DNA from: Anisodus tanguticus
Taxonomy: Eukaryota; Streptophyta; Magnoliopsida; Solanales; Solanaceae
Direction of reading: 5' to 3'
DNA length: 64,000 nt
Assembly (NCBI GenBank): GCA_034509755.1
Contig: CM067539.1
Span: 61,328,513-61,392,512 of the forward strand
The first letter of the stretch is position 1. The number at the start of each line of letters is the position of its first letter. A program made the position numbers and the translations under genes. Shown here one piece after another: positions 11,477 through 24,700 of this stretch. The notes below the pieces were generated by a model. It was not told the origin of the DNA. It saw only the letters and a list, made by a program, of their open reading frames with translations, and did not search any database.

Positions 11477-13535
11477 CAAAGAGAATCAACTAGCTAGATG
11501 TAAAATCTGTAAAAATGTTTATAAATTTAAAATCGGAAAAGGTCAAGGAGGGACGGAAGGTTTATTGAGATATGTACAAGGCGAGCACACAGCTAGGTGG
11601 AGTCAATACAAGACTAAAAAATTAGGTGTGCCAATGCCATCTGAGTCGGGACAATGTTCAAATACTGTCCCCGATCTAGTACAAGGTCAAATTAACCCGA
11701 CGACGGGGGGAATTTTTGGTCCTAAATATGATAAAAAAAAACAAAGATATGGAAAATATGGCAAAATTAATTGCGGTGGAGGGTTTGCCCTTTTCATTTC
11801 CTTCCTCTCATGGTTTTATTCATTACATTCGATAAACATATAATCCTGCTTTTAATGGTTTTCCTATATCAACTGTTAGAAGGGATGTTTTAAAATTTGC
11901 AAGTGAATATCAACAATATTTACGTTATGCACTGTATCATTTTAATGGCAAAGTGACTATTACTTCTGACATAGGCCGTAGTACTAACGATAATGATTAT
12001 TTAACGGTAACATGTCATTGGATATATCAAAATTGGTCTATGCAAAAATGTATTTTAGCATATAGGTATATTGACGATAAGCACACTAGTAGTTTTATTG
12101 CAGGGAATATTCATGAAATTTGTGATTACTATAGAATAATTAATAAAATTATGACTATTACATTAGATAATGCTTCTTCTAATGATTATGCTATAAAACT
12201 TTTAAAACTTCGATTAACTCCATCTTTTCATGATTTATTTTATATAAGATGTGCGTGTCATACTTATAACTTAGTTGTAAAAGATGACCTAAAACTTTTT
12301 GAAAACATTCTTGATAAAATACAATTTGCTATAAACTTTATTTTTAAAGGTAAAAAAATACAAAGACGCAAAGAGTATAAAAAAATATGTCATGATTATG
12401 GATATCTTATAGAAAATTCCAAAAGAAGTTTCGACTAGATGAAATTCTTTGTATGAGCACTACTTGTTGCTTACGATTATAGACAACCTATTACTTTATT
12501 ATTTAACGCCCATAATAAAAATCCAAGGGATATGCTTGTAGATAATGATTGAAATTTTTTTTTAGAACTTAATGGATTTTTAGAGAATTTTTACCAAGCT
12601 ACTAAAGATTTTTTCGGTATTTATTATCCTACTATTTCAAATATGTTATTTTATATAGCACTAATATTTTTGTTACTTAATGAATATATGCAAAAACCAA
12701 CTTATAAGACATCTATTGATTTTTTTTTTTAATTTAAAAATACTTTTTTTCTATCCCCAATATTTATATTGTTGGTGATGTATTAAATCCAACTATTAAA
12801 GTAGATGGTTGTAAAACACTTGTAGAAAATATTTATGATTGTATAGAAGTACTTCCAACAGACCCAACTGAAGAACCAACTCACAAACCAACTAAAGAAG
12901 AAGTTACGTCTAGCATACACACCGAATGCAAACAAGTATATATGTATTACCAACAACAAAGTGCAAATAATCAACCGGCTTCTGTACCGTCTTCTACTAC
13001 TTCGCTACAACCTTATAAAAACACATGCGTTTTCTGCTGCTAGTATTCAAGGCCTTAGAAATAAAATGTGTAGTAGTTCAACTTCTTCACAAGTTAGCGA
13101 ATTTGATATTTATGTTTTGCAGGGTGTTGTACCGTACAAATTAATTGTCAATGATGAAGGACAAGAAGACTTGCTGAAATACTGGAGGCAAAATGAGAAT
13201 ACATTTCCGACACTAACAAAGATGACCTGAGATGTGTTGAACATTCAAACGTCACGTCTGAAAGCGCTTTTTCTACGGGAAGATTTCAAATAGAAGAGCA
13301 CATACATTCATTGGCGAGAGACTCATTGGAAATTGCAGTTCTATTCAGAGACTGGATTCGTGCCGAGAGTAGAAGGTGCGGCCAACCGGAGACCAACGAA
13401 GAAGAAGACTACAACTACAACGAAATCTTGTCCGAGGGAGCAGGAAGCGACGTTGAAGAATTTGACAAACAAATTTCAATTCCAACAGAAAATCCTCAAG
13501 ACATTGCGAGGAAATTTGAAAGAGTATGGTTGAAT
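11477..13535 (+). pseudogene. hAT transposase, BED finger to dimerisation domain, broken
   Basis: Just after the solo LTR, translation gives ARCKICKNVYKF-like sequence (with a stop before it) and RYVQGEHTARW, a BED-type zinc finger. At 11953-12438 a 161-codon frame has HWIYQNWSMQKCILAYRYID, TLDNASSNDYAIKLL and RCACHTYNLVVKDDLK, typical of the Ac-like catalytic core. The C-terminal dimerisation region follows (SSQVSEFDIY; DLLKYWRQNENTFPTL; SAFSTGRF; WIRAESRR) at 13080-13390. Many stops and shifts, including in 12440-12960, make it inactive. Confidence 0.88.
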
Positions 13536-13990
13536 GTAATTTTTTTAATTGCAATTTTATTATGTCACTAACAACTTTTGAACAACACCACAACGTTGCA
13601 ATTCTGAAATTGTATTACAAAAAAATTATATTAAATAATATAAGGTACAAAAACAACATTGGAATATTTTTATTACACTATCTTGTTCAATTATTGAATT
13701 TGTATATATTATTTTTTTAAATTAAGTGGAAAAAAAAATGAGTCCCGACCCGACCCGACTCTGTTCCGGCGGGATGTGGGACGGGACGGGACCTCCCACC
13801 ATCCCGACCCTCCCCGTCCTGCTGGGATCCTCTCCGGCCCGCCCCGTTGGACACCCTTAATTTGATTGGTCCAATTAAAGTAAATAATTATGCATACATA
13901 ATCAACTTTTGACTATAAAACACTTTTGCCCATGCAATCGTGTACGTTTTTAGAGGATATGGAAGCGGTTTGATGCCAAATTGGTCTGTA

Positions 13991-14207
13991 CTTCCTCCGA
14001 TAAAAAAAGACTGATCTAGTTTAATTTGACACGGAATTTAAGAAATAAAAGAAGAATTTTGAAATTTGTGATTCAAAATAAATTTTTGATATTTGTGTGG
14101 TTGTAAATGAGATTATAAAGTTAAATTTTTTCTAAATATAAAAATGTATTAATCTTTTTTGAGATAAACTAATAAAAAATTAGGCCAATTTTTTAGGACG
14201 GAGGGAG
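13991..14207. mobile_element. Stowaway-like MITE
   Basis: The ends CTTCCTCCGATAAAAAAAG and, inverted, CTCCCTCCGTCCTAAAAAA are flanked by TA on both sides (13989-13990, 14208-14209). The 217-bp length, AT-rich interior and TA duplication fit Tc1/mariner-derived Stowaway elements. Confidence 0.85.
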
Positions 14208-14209
14208 TA

Positions 14210-15127
14210 ATTGTTTTGGCCATACGGAGTATTAATTACTATTCCCTACAATTATCTCAAAACACGTGAATTTCTTTTGAGGTTGTTAGTTTTTCATTTT
14301 TGGTTTAAACTGAATGTTTTCTGATGAAACTTACATTATGTTAAATTTCTTAATCCAAATAGTGCTCTAACTATTAACGATTAATTTAACCAAATTTCTG
14401 CTAAACTAAAAAGTGGACTAAACAATAATAGCAAAAAGATATTTTAATATTCACAAAAAATAAAAGACATAATGAATCAAACTCCAGACCTCATTGGCCC
14501 AATCTAACTTAGTGATTACAATCCAAATAACATAATAGGCCATCTGGATTTACTATAATTAGTGATAACAAGTTGCTATTCAAGTTAATGAGAAATTACC
14601 ATTAAAGGTTGTGATTCGATGATATGACTTCATCCTTAATAAAAGTTTTGAACTTGAATTGTGAGTATGAAAAATAATTTCATACAATCATCACTATCAG
14701 TTATTACTATTAGTCATCATCTCACGATCATCATTGCTCTCCATTGACCAGCTATTTCTACGGCCCACCATCATATTTAAAAGTTTTACTAATAAGATTC
14801 AAAAGCACTAAATTGCGTTCATTTATGGATACTTTACTTCTAATGGCTCGAACCAACTTCACAGGATTTTTTTTTTTTTTTAATAATAATTGGGCCTGGG
14901 CTAAGCCTGAACTTATTCCAACTACTAATATATACAACACTCGGGGTTACCGATCATTATCACTAGTCAAAAAGGAAAAAAAGAAAGTTCAAGGACCGAA
15001 TGGTTGTGAAATAGAGTTAAAGGGAGGAGATTGCATTTGTTAATAGTTCGGAGACCTCCCTTGCATTTATTAATAGTTTGTGGACCTCCCTCGCATTTGA
15101 ACCTAGATTTTTTACCACCTTATTTTT
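14210..15127. other. region upstream of ARC3, no gene seen
   Basis: No supported ORF. At about 15020-15095 a unit containing GACCTCCCTTGCATTT and TTAATAGTT is repeated in tandem with changes. A T-run at 14868-14880 interrupts the ORFs on both strands. Confidence 0.65.
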
Positions 15128-15240
15128 CCCCATTTCATGAGAATGTTGTGGCGAATTTCTCCTTCTAATCTCTCTCCTACTGCTATGGACCTTCCTCTTC
15201 CTGTTTCATCGAAACTTTCCACATTTACCAGAAGTAAATA
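15128..15240 (+). pseudogene. duplicated fragment of ARC3 5' UTR and first codons
   Basis: This stretch matches 15721-15830 base for base with modest changes: CCATTTCATGAGAA, then GAATTTCTCCTTC, then ATGGACCTTC. In the copy the ATG at 15186 opens MDLPLPVSSKLSTF against MDLLLPVPLRLSTF in the true gene. Similarity ends near codon 17, after which the copy runs into AT-rich sequence and a stop at about 15335. It is a partial tandem duplication, about 593 bp upstream of the real start. Confidence 0.8.
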
Positions 15241-15779
15241 TTTTAATTTCCGTAAAATATTTAATAATTTATATTTATTAGATAATATTAAAATAGGAAT
15301 TAATCATAAACACCAAAAAACCTATCAAATTCTATAATATGACAATATGAAAAAATACACTACACTCTAAATTAGAAAAAAAAACAGAAATTACACATCA
15401 AAAAGCTAAATTAGACTTTAAGAATAAATAAAATATTAGTAAAAACTACAATAATTATACCTTTGTCGCTAATTTCCCCTTTTTTCATATTTTCATCAAA
15501 TCTAACACATAGAGTTAAATATTAACTTTTGATAAATTACAACAAGATCAGAACAATAACATACTCAGTGTAATTTACAAGTGGGCGTGTAGAAGGTGGT
15601 GGGTAAGCAAACCATACCCATGCGACAAACTAAAGGACCAAAACTTTTCAATACATACTTAAGGGACTATTTTGTAACTATCATCAAACAAAAGGGACTA
15701 TTTTTACCAATTTCCCTTTTCCATTTCATGAGAAAAACGGGTCGAATTTCTCCTTCCAATCGCTCTCTCTGTTACTCCA

Positions 15780-18700
15780 ATGGACCTTCTCCTTCCAGTT
15801 CCACTAAGACTCTCCACATTCTCACGCGCCTCACTGTGCGCGTTCAATTCACACACCTTTACATACCAGAGAATTAGAACTAGAGTGAATTGCAGTCCGA
15901 AACACGCGCGAGTCGAATCGAACTCGAATTTCAACAATAATAATTGTGAAGTGAATCGCGAAAATGATACTGAGGGAAAAGAGTTGAAGAATTTGATAGG
16001 GTTTGTAGAGGTATTTGGAATTGGAAGCAGGAAAGACACTTTGCTTGAGTTTTGTTTGGATTCGCCATCGCTTTCCTCAGCTTTGAGATTTTGGTACGTA
16101 TTTGACTGTTATTCTTCGATTTTATTATTAGTACATGTTGTTTCCTTTGCTTCGATTATCGAATTATTTGTTGTTGTACATGTTACTCCTTGATTTTATT
16201 ATTACCTGTTCTATTCTTCGATTTTATTATTAGTACCTGTTTTGTTCTTCGATTTTATTATTATCTATTGTTTCGATTATGTATTATTTGTTGTTATCTG
16301 TTTTACTCTTCCATGTTATTATTACATGTTTTATTCTTCGATTTTATTATTATTCGATTTTATTATTACATGTTTCTTTTGCTTCGATTATTGTATTATT
16401 TGTCGTTGTATCTTTTACTCTTCAATTTTATTATTACATGTTGTTTCCTTTACTTCGCTTATCGTATTATTTGTTGTTGTACATGTTTTACTCTTCAATT
16501 TTATTATTACTCCCTCCGTCCAAATTTAAGTGTCTTAGTTTGACTTGACATGAAGATTAAAAAATAAAGGGAGACTTTTGAATCTTGTGGTCTCAAATTA
16601 AAGATGTGTGGGGTCTTTTAAATCTTGTGTCTTAAATTTGTCTTGGAATTGAAAAACTTACTAAATATAGAAAGAGATACTTTTTTTGGGACAAACTAAA
16701 AAGTAAAGTAAGACACTTAAATTGAGGACGGAGGGAGTACCTGTTTTATTCTTTGATTTTATTATTACCTGTTGTTTCTTGTATTATTTGTTGTTGGCTT
16801 GTTGCTACTATTCTCTTCTCCATTATATTCAACATGGCTGTTTCACTACTTAATTTCCTTGCACACTTGATTTTGTTATGCTTTACTTGACCCGAGGGTC
16901 TATTGGAAACAACCTCTCTACCTTCACAAAGGGAGTAATGTCAATGGACCAGAGTGCATGAAACTCTTTGCAAACCAACAAGTAATGCGGGAGAGAGTAC
17001 AAGCTATGTGGAGATTTGCTGAAAATATTAGTAGTGCTTGGCAAGCTTGAATAAGAAAGGTAGGAGCATTTGACAAAGTGGAGTACCATATCATAATATA
17101 GGAAAGGAAGAAGTTTTTTTGAAGCGAAAGGGAGAATGAAATTTAGTAGCAAAGAATCTCCATGCAACTGACAAGGAAGAGGACAAGAATTCAATGAGAG
17201 AGGAGGCTGTTGAGTATGTAAAATATAAACACCAAGTCAACAAGTCGGTATTGATAAGTCAACAAATTTCATTAATAAACACCAAGTTGGTGTAAAAAGT
17301 ATGTAGGATATAGCTCTACCTGAATCATCCACTATCACAATCATCTACCAAGTTTGACCAACCATCTACACAACACATACTTTTTCCTTGCACCAAAGAT
17401 ACAAGTGGAAAAGAAGGATCTCTTAATGATTCTGTTAAGATTAATATTATTGACGCTTCAGGGGGCAGCTAAGTTTAGAGATTTGGGAACTTTTAGGAGT
17501 CTTTGTTGGATGAGGAGAGAGCAAAAAAGTTTAGTTTAGACAATTGATGAAAGTTCGCTTCAACTTACTATGAAGCTATTAAGCAAGAGGAACAGGGGGA
17601 CTTATTTTGTGGTAGTTACGACTCCTTTTTTGTGTTTTCTATACTGTTTTGAATTGCTTGTTCTTGTGCTGAGGGTATACCGGAAACGACCTCTCTACCT
17701 CCCAAGGTAGGGGTAAGGTCTGCATACACTGTACCCTCCCAGACCCCACCTTGTAATTTACTGGGTATGTTGTTGTTGTTGTTGAATAGGGGGACTTAGA
17801 ATAAGGAACTGGAAATGAAATGTGGGAATGACTTGATTTATCAACTTATTTCTTTTTGAAAAAAATGAATTTAGTGGATTCTTAACTCTTTGATGCTTCA
17901 GTTATCTGCCTTTGGGCTTCATTTTGGAACGTAATGCTTTGTCAAAGCTACTTGTGTGAAATGTAATCATGCAGTATTAATTTCTGAAAATGTTGCCTAT
18001 GTTCTTGTGATGGTATGTGCAGGAATATTCTTGTGAAAGACTCAGAGAAGGTGCTATTACAAGAGAAATTGCCTACAGAAGGTGAAATGTTTTATTTTGA
18101 CTTTTTTCCTTTTTGTTCTCCCTGGTTCATCTTCTTGCTCAAAATAATATCTATCTTCAATCTTCTTGGTATGGAAGTTGGCTGGGGATTAGGTGGTTGT
18201 TTTCTAGCACTTAATGAGGAGAAAAGTATAAGTCGCTACCGGGTTTCTTCCATCGTAATTATATAATTGTCCCACATGGGTTATGTAAGAGTTCTCAAAA
18301 AAGTTCATAAAATCTTGAGCAATTCCACCCAATGCCTTGAGGTGGTGGGTTGGATGCTTAGATTCTTCCCCATGGCGAGAGATTTTTATGCAGCTTTAAA
18401 CTTCTTGATACCTTTTAAGATGAGTCAAACTCTTAGATTGTCCAACTTCTGGTCTGTCAATCTTATTCTTTGCTGCCTCTTCCCATTCTATCTGTTGTGA
18501 ACTTAAGCTTTTCTCATAACGTCTTCTTTTGCAGATGTTTCTTCAAGAATTATGGAAGTTCCATCAGCAATAAATTCATGTTCCAAAGCAGTTATACTTG
18601 TTTGTACATTCCTCAACTCTTATGCCTAAGATCTCCTTTTATTACCAGTGATGATTGTCTAAAGATACTAGCTCACGTGAATCTAATGAACATTCACTTG

Positions 18701-21700
18701 GATGGGTAACAAAGGACTGTGTTTCCTTGGTTTTCCACCAAGGCATTCATGGTTTTCCACTAAGGCATTCATGGTTTTCCGCTAAGGCTTCACTTAGTAA
18801 TGATTAGAGTCAACTGAAATATTCGTCCGGAGTCTTATAACTTTTAATTGGGGGCTATAACTTTCTTGCGAGCCTGTGCTAGTATAAAAGGAAATGAAAA
18901 TTTGGAAAGAACTTTTATTATATGTCACTTTGTTTTCTTTTTTCTTTCTTTCCCTGAAATATGTGATATTGCTTCTAAATCACAACATGAACAAAATTCT
19001 CACTGGACTGTAACTTTTTTCATTACTACAACTACGCCTCAATCTCAATTGGTGTTGGGTATATGGATTCTCACTGACCTTGTTTCTCCATTTAAGCTCA
19101 ATGAATGTCATCATCATACCAAAGAAAAATAAAAGTGAAAACTAAGTTAAATATATACAAGTAATCGTAATAATAACAATAGTTATATTAAAAATTATAT
19201 ATATATTCTTACTGGCATATACATCTATAATAAAGTCAAATTACTCCTAGAAAGATAATAGGTTCATATTCAGCGTACTAACAAGGCTTCTCAATTAGTA
19301 GATATCACCTATATGGAAATCATTCAATAATGGGAATTTTTTTCTCTCTGACTTGGGAAATGTGCACACTCTCTCCTTCACCTGACCCTTTTTCCGGCGA
19401 GACCTCTCAAAGGTTTAGCTCCCTCTTAATATGGGTGACAAGGTGTGCTTCTTTATTTCTAGTGATAAGTCTTTTGAATTAAATGACATTAGTGAAGGCC
19501 CTTTCATGTGGTTTTTGTTCAAAGAATTCAGCAAGCGGTTCATAAGCAAGATTCAGATTGATGAAGTCATTCTCAGATGGGTCAGCATTATAATGAAGTT
19601 AGCATCCAGAGGTGTCGGGGATCTCTACAGAAGATGGGGTCGACTGAAGGAAGGTGATTTATTTAGAGTTTATCAGAATTTTAACTCTTATGGGAGATTT
19701 CTTTGAGTCGAAACAACGAGGGGTCAGAGAAAGTCGGCCATCATTATGCCGGAGATAGATTACAATATGGGATTGAGCGAAGTGGCCGACAAAATCATCA
19801 AATCACTGGGTGAACCAGTAAAGCCAGATCTTCGAAAGTTTATTGTCCCAGGAAAATCATTCATAGATGCTGCAAACATCCAGAAATGGCCGGAATTGAA
19901 CTCTCAGTCGCGCTCTAAGCTGGAGGAATTACAACAATATTTGCAACACTGTCTTGTTGGTACTTTTAATGATCCTTTCAGCTCAAGCCCAAATCCAGTA
20001 GTCATCAACCAATGGTTCTTGAAAAGATGGAACATGACAGCTGGGTTGCGTGTCTCTCAATTAACCCATAATCAGATGCTATTCGAGTTTCCCTCAAGGT
20101 GCAAAGCGGAAAGGGTAATAGTGGGTGAATGGTTTTGGAATGAGAGAAGACTGTCACTCGAATGGTGGTCTCCTGAAACAGGTACAGAGAACTTGGAAAG
20201 CATATGTAGCAGCAAATCAGAGATGGATTAGGGCTTTTGGTATCCCTCTTCATACTTGGTCTGAAAGCACTATGAAATTTATTGGGGGTTGCTGTGGTGG
20301 CTTTCTTGGTGTAGACGAGGATACTAAGAAGAGGAATCATATTCTTTGGGCTCGCATCTGTATTCCGGCAAGAACCCACGATCTTCCTTGTAAGATTAAT
20401 TTGGAAGTAGGAGATAAGTCCTTTGAGATTTCCATAGTTGCCGATGCTTTCTCCAAGTTCTCTAACGCAGGTGATTGTAAGAGTCAGGGTTATAACCAGC
20501 GGTACAAGCTGTCACTTGCATCGAAATTCAAATCTGATGAGGGCACTAGGGTTGGGCCTAATGATAATTCGAATTCGGGCCAAGTAAAGGCCCAATACAA
20601 GCCAAATTCTTCGGCCCATATCTTTTATTCAAGGAGGAAAAAGGGGAAGTCCCATGTTAATAAAGGAAAAGGAATATTAAAAGAGTGGAAACCTACTGGG
20701 CCGGCCCAACTCAAAAATGCAGCCCACTCTACTAACTTAAATCACTCTAAGAAACAAGCTGTGGGCGGATCAGAGTCCTCTACGCCTCAGAAACCACAAC
20801 AACTTTCTCAAATTCCTACGAACTCTACTGATGAGTGTGAAGGATATGCTGATGACGAAGCTGATTTCATGCAACCCTTACCTTTTCTCTCTCCCTCCTC
20901 CTCACCCAAATTATTTAATGGGATGCCCACAAGTTACAGGTCTCCCGTCTATAGGAAGCCGTGACACTTTGTCTGTATATTGTTATGGTGACAATCTAGA
21001 AGAGCAACAAGTTATCTCAAGTACGACAGTTATTGAAACCTCTCATTGGACCAAAATTGTAATGACCAAAGCATGCAAAGCCTTTGGGGTCAACTCAGTT
21101 GGATTTGAGCATGAAATTTTTGAGATGATCCTACAGATGGAACAAAGAAGAAAATTACAGCTGCAACAGATGAAAGGGAAAGATAAACAGAAGAAAAGTT
21201 CAAAGGAAAGGGGTGAAATTGTAGCGAAGAGATTGGAGTGCACTGTCAACTACGAGAAGGGAGAGGGGTCAAACAGGGGCAGGTTCCACAAAGCCTTGTC
21301 CGAATGAAAGCAAAAATTATTAGCTGGAATGTCAGGGGGCTTAGTGATATAAGCAAAAGAAGCACCATCCATCTACTTGTTCAGAAATGGAAATCCGATA
21401 TTTTGTGTTTACAAGAAACTAAAACAGAGAGTTGCTTTGTGGCATGGGCAAGACATATTTGGGGCTCTAGATTTGTCGAATTGAAAGCAAGTGGCACTAG
21501 GGGAGGCATAATTGTTATGTGGAACAAAAGACAATGGAAATGCTTAGACTTTTATTAGGGGCAACACACTATCACTGCCATGTTAGAGGGTATACATGTG
21601 GACTTTAAGTTATGTTTTACTGGGGTGTATGGTCCTCACACAAACTTGGAAAGGTTGGATTTGTGGGATGAGTTGACTGCTATAAGAGGTTTATGGGCGG

Positions 21701-24700
21701 AATGTTGGGTCATAGGTGGTGACTTTAATGTATGTAGATTTGAACATGAGAGACATAACTGTACAAGAAGATCAAGGGCAATGAAGAGCTTTACTGCCTG
21801 ATCTACCTTTACATGGTGCTGCTTACACTTGGACTAGAGGAGAGGACTCTTTGCAGGCTTCAAGAATTGATAGATTTTTGATTTCCTCCGAGTGGAATGA
21901 AATTTTTGGCTCAGTAAAGCAGGTGGCTCTACCGAGAGTCCTCTCCGACCATAGGCCCTTAGCTGTGGAAAGTGGTGATTGGACTTATGATCCTTCATAC
22001 TTCAAATTTGAAAATATGTGGTTGCAACAGGATGGATTTCATGATATGATTAGTCAATGCTGGCAAGGATATATTGTTAATGGTTCTCCGGATTTCATTC
22101 TCTCACAGAAACTAAAATTCTTGAAGCACCTTACTATTTGGAATAGGGAGGTCTTTGGAAAGCTTAATGCAAGAATCAACAAAACTATGAATGATCTTCT
22201 GTTAGCAGAACAAGCAACTGAGGGAAGGGTATTGACTCAAATCGAAAAGAATAGGATCCTGCGGCTAAAACTAGAGATCCAAAACCTAGCAAGAGCAGAG
22301 GAAGCTTCATGGAGACAAAAATCTAGGTGCTTGTGGTTGAAGGAAGGGGACAGAAACACTAAGTACTTCCAAAGAGTAGCCAGCTCTCACAGGAGATACA
22401 ATCACAGATGAAAAGAATGATATGGAAAAAGCTTTTGAAGAAGAGGTTTTGAATGCTATCAACTCTTGTGCCCCAGATAAAAGTCCAGGACCAAATGGCT
22501 TCTCAATGACCTTTTATCAGAAGTGTTGGGAGTATTATCAAGCTAGATATCTTGGGCACCCTCAACCACTTTCACAGTAATTGTCACATGGTGAAATGCT
22601 TCAATGCTTCTTTTATTGCACTTGTCCCAAAAAAGAAAGGTGCAATAGAACTAAAAGATTTTAGGCCTATTAGCCTTATTGGTAGTGTGTACAAGATCTT
22701 GGCCAAAATGCTTGCTGAAAGGCTTAAGAATGTGATTGGAAGTCTAGTCTCTGGTTGTCAGAATGCCTTTATTCAAGGAAGGCAAATCTCTGATGCAGTT
22801 CTCATTGCAAATGAAGTTTTGGACTGGAAACAGAAAAGTGGCACCTCTGGTCTTCTTTTTAAGCTGATATAGAGAAGGCTTTTGACAAGTTGAATTGGTC
22901 TTTTCTTATCTCAATCCTAAGGCAGATGGGATTCAGAGAAAGGTGGATTCGATGGATCAAATACAGATTCTCCACAATGAAGTATTCAGTGCTAGTAAAT
23001 AATAGTCCTATGGGTTTTTTCTCTCCTATGAGAGGCATCTGACAAGGAGACCCCCTATCATCTTTCTTATTTATTCTGGCGATGGAGGGGTTGAGTAAGA
23101 TGTTAGAAAAGGCCAAACAATTACATTGGTCAGAAGGATTTATGGTGGGCAGTGGATCTGGTCCAACAATCTCTATATCACATCTCCTATTTGCTGATGA
23201 TACCCTGATCTTCTGCGAAGCTGAAAAATCCCAAGTGCAATACCTTAACCTTACTCTTATGCTTTTTGAAGCCATCTCAGGACTCCACATTAACATGTCA
23301 AAAAGTGTCATTTATCCTATTAATGAGGTGCCTAACTTGGAGGATTACGCTGAAATTATGTGTTGCACAACTGGGTTTTTTCCAACTACCTATTTGGGGT
23401 TACCTCTGGGTGCTAGTCACACATCAGTTGAGGCATGGAATGTTATCGTGAAAAAGCTTGAAAAAAGATTGGCTTCCTGGCAGCAACAATATCTCTCACT
23501 AGGGGGCAGGGTAACACTTATTAATAGTGTTTTGGATAGTATTCCCACTTATATTATGTCCCTTTTTCCTCTGCCAGATAAGGTGCGAAAGCGACTTGAC
23601 AAGATTAGGAGAGACTTCCTTTGGGTAGGCAACATCGGGGACCACAAATTCCACCTTGTGAAATGGGCCAAAGTCACCATGCCAAAACAGTTTGGAGGCT
23701 TAGTGATTAGAGACTTGGCATTACATAACAAGTGTATGCTAATGAAGTGGCACTGGAGGTATAATCAGGAGACAACTGGTCTATGGAAGGAGGTTATTCA
23801 AGCAAAATTTGGTAGCACTAGTCACTGGTGCTCTAATCAAGTTGCAACCCCTTATGGCACAGGAGTCTAGAAAGCTATAAGGAATTTGTAGGAGGTCTTC
23901 TCTAGCAATGCTTCTCTCAAGGTGGGAAGTGGGGAGAATATCCAGTTTTGGAAAGACACTTGGTTGGGAAACATTCCACTTATGAATGTTTTCCCAACCA
24001 TCTTTCGAATTGCCTCCAACCCTGACTCAACCATCTCTCGGTATAGGGAAGCCAATGTTTGGAATCTGATTCTAAGAAGAAATCTAAATGACTGGGAGTT
24101 GGAAGATTTTATAGCTCTCATGGTCACCATACAGAGCAACACAGTCAATGATCAACGCAGGGATAGGCTCGCTTGGGGAATTCACGGGGAGGGCACCTAT
24201 TCAGTCAAAGAAGACTATTTGCATCTAAGCTCAAAGAAGACACTTATTGATGTGTGGCCTTGGAAACTTATTTGGAGAACTAATGTGCCTCTAAAAATTA
24301 TCTGTTTCAGTTGGGTCACTCTTAAAGGTTCTTGTTTAACTCAAGATAATTTTATGAGGAGTAAGTTCCATTTATCCAACAGATGCTACATGTACTTGCG
24401 CTACTCAGAATCTATTAATCATCTGTTTCTTCATTGTACGGTGGCAACTAACCTTTGAAACACGTTCTTTTCTCTCTTTGGATTGGCTTGGGTCATGCCA
24501 GGCACCTTGAGAGAGGCTTTTGTGTATTGGAGCTCCTGGAAAGTTGGGAAGTCCATCAAAAAGATCTGTTCTTTGGTTCCTGCTTGTATCTTGTGGTGCC
24601 TATGGTTAGAGAGGAACAAAAGGTGTTTTGATGGCATCTCAACTCCAATCCCCATTCTTAAGGGTAGATGTTTGATTAGTCTTTTTAATTGGGTCAACCT

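Larger units (their letters stand above)
7198..13859 (+). mobile_element. degenerate hAT (Ac-like) DNA transposon, split by a solo LTR
   Basis: GC-rich subterminal regions full of CCCGTCCCG-type repeats lie at 7215-7440 and 13740-13850. Between them are pieces of an Ac/Tam3-like transposase. The right end, read inverted, is TAAGGGTGTCCAACGGGG; the left end near 7198 matches it poorly. No 8-bp duplication was found at these limits, so the ends are approximate. The 3269-bp solo LTR at 8203-11471 interrupts the coding region just before the BED zinc finger. Confidence 0.85.
16094..18022 (+). other. ARC3 intron 1, repeat-rich
   Basis: It carries a degenerate tandem array of units such as TTCGATTTTATTATTA (about 16105-16505), a Stowaway MITE inserted within that array, and two SINE-type 3' domains. 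ORFs read through the array (16190-16548) are Phe/Tyr/Leu-rich repeat translation, not genes. Confidence 0.8.

Noticed and set aside
7190..13867. 8-bp target duplication for the large hAT
   Set aside because: AAATAGGA and ATTTGATT do not match at the limits chosen; no better pair was found by eye.
16190..16548. Overlapping ORFs of 89 to 117 codons in three frames
   Set aside because: They are translations of the TTATTA-rich array in ARC3 intron 1 and look alike in every frame.
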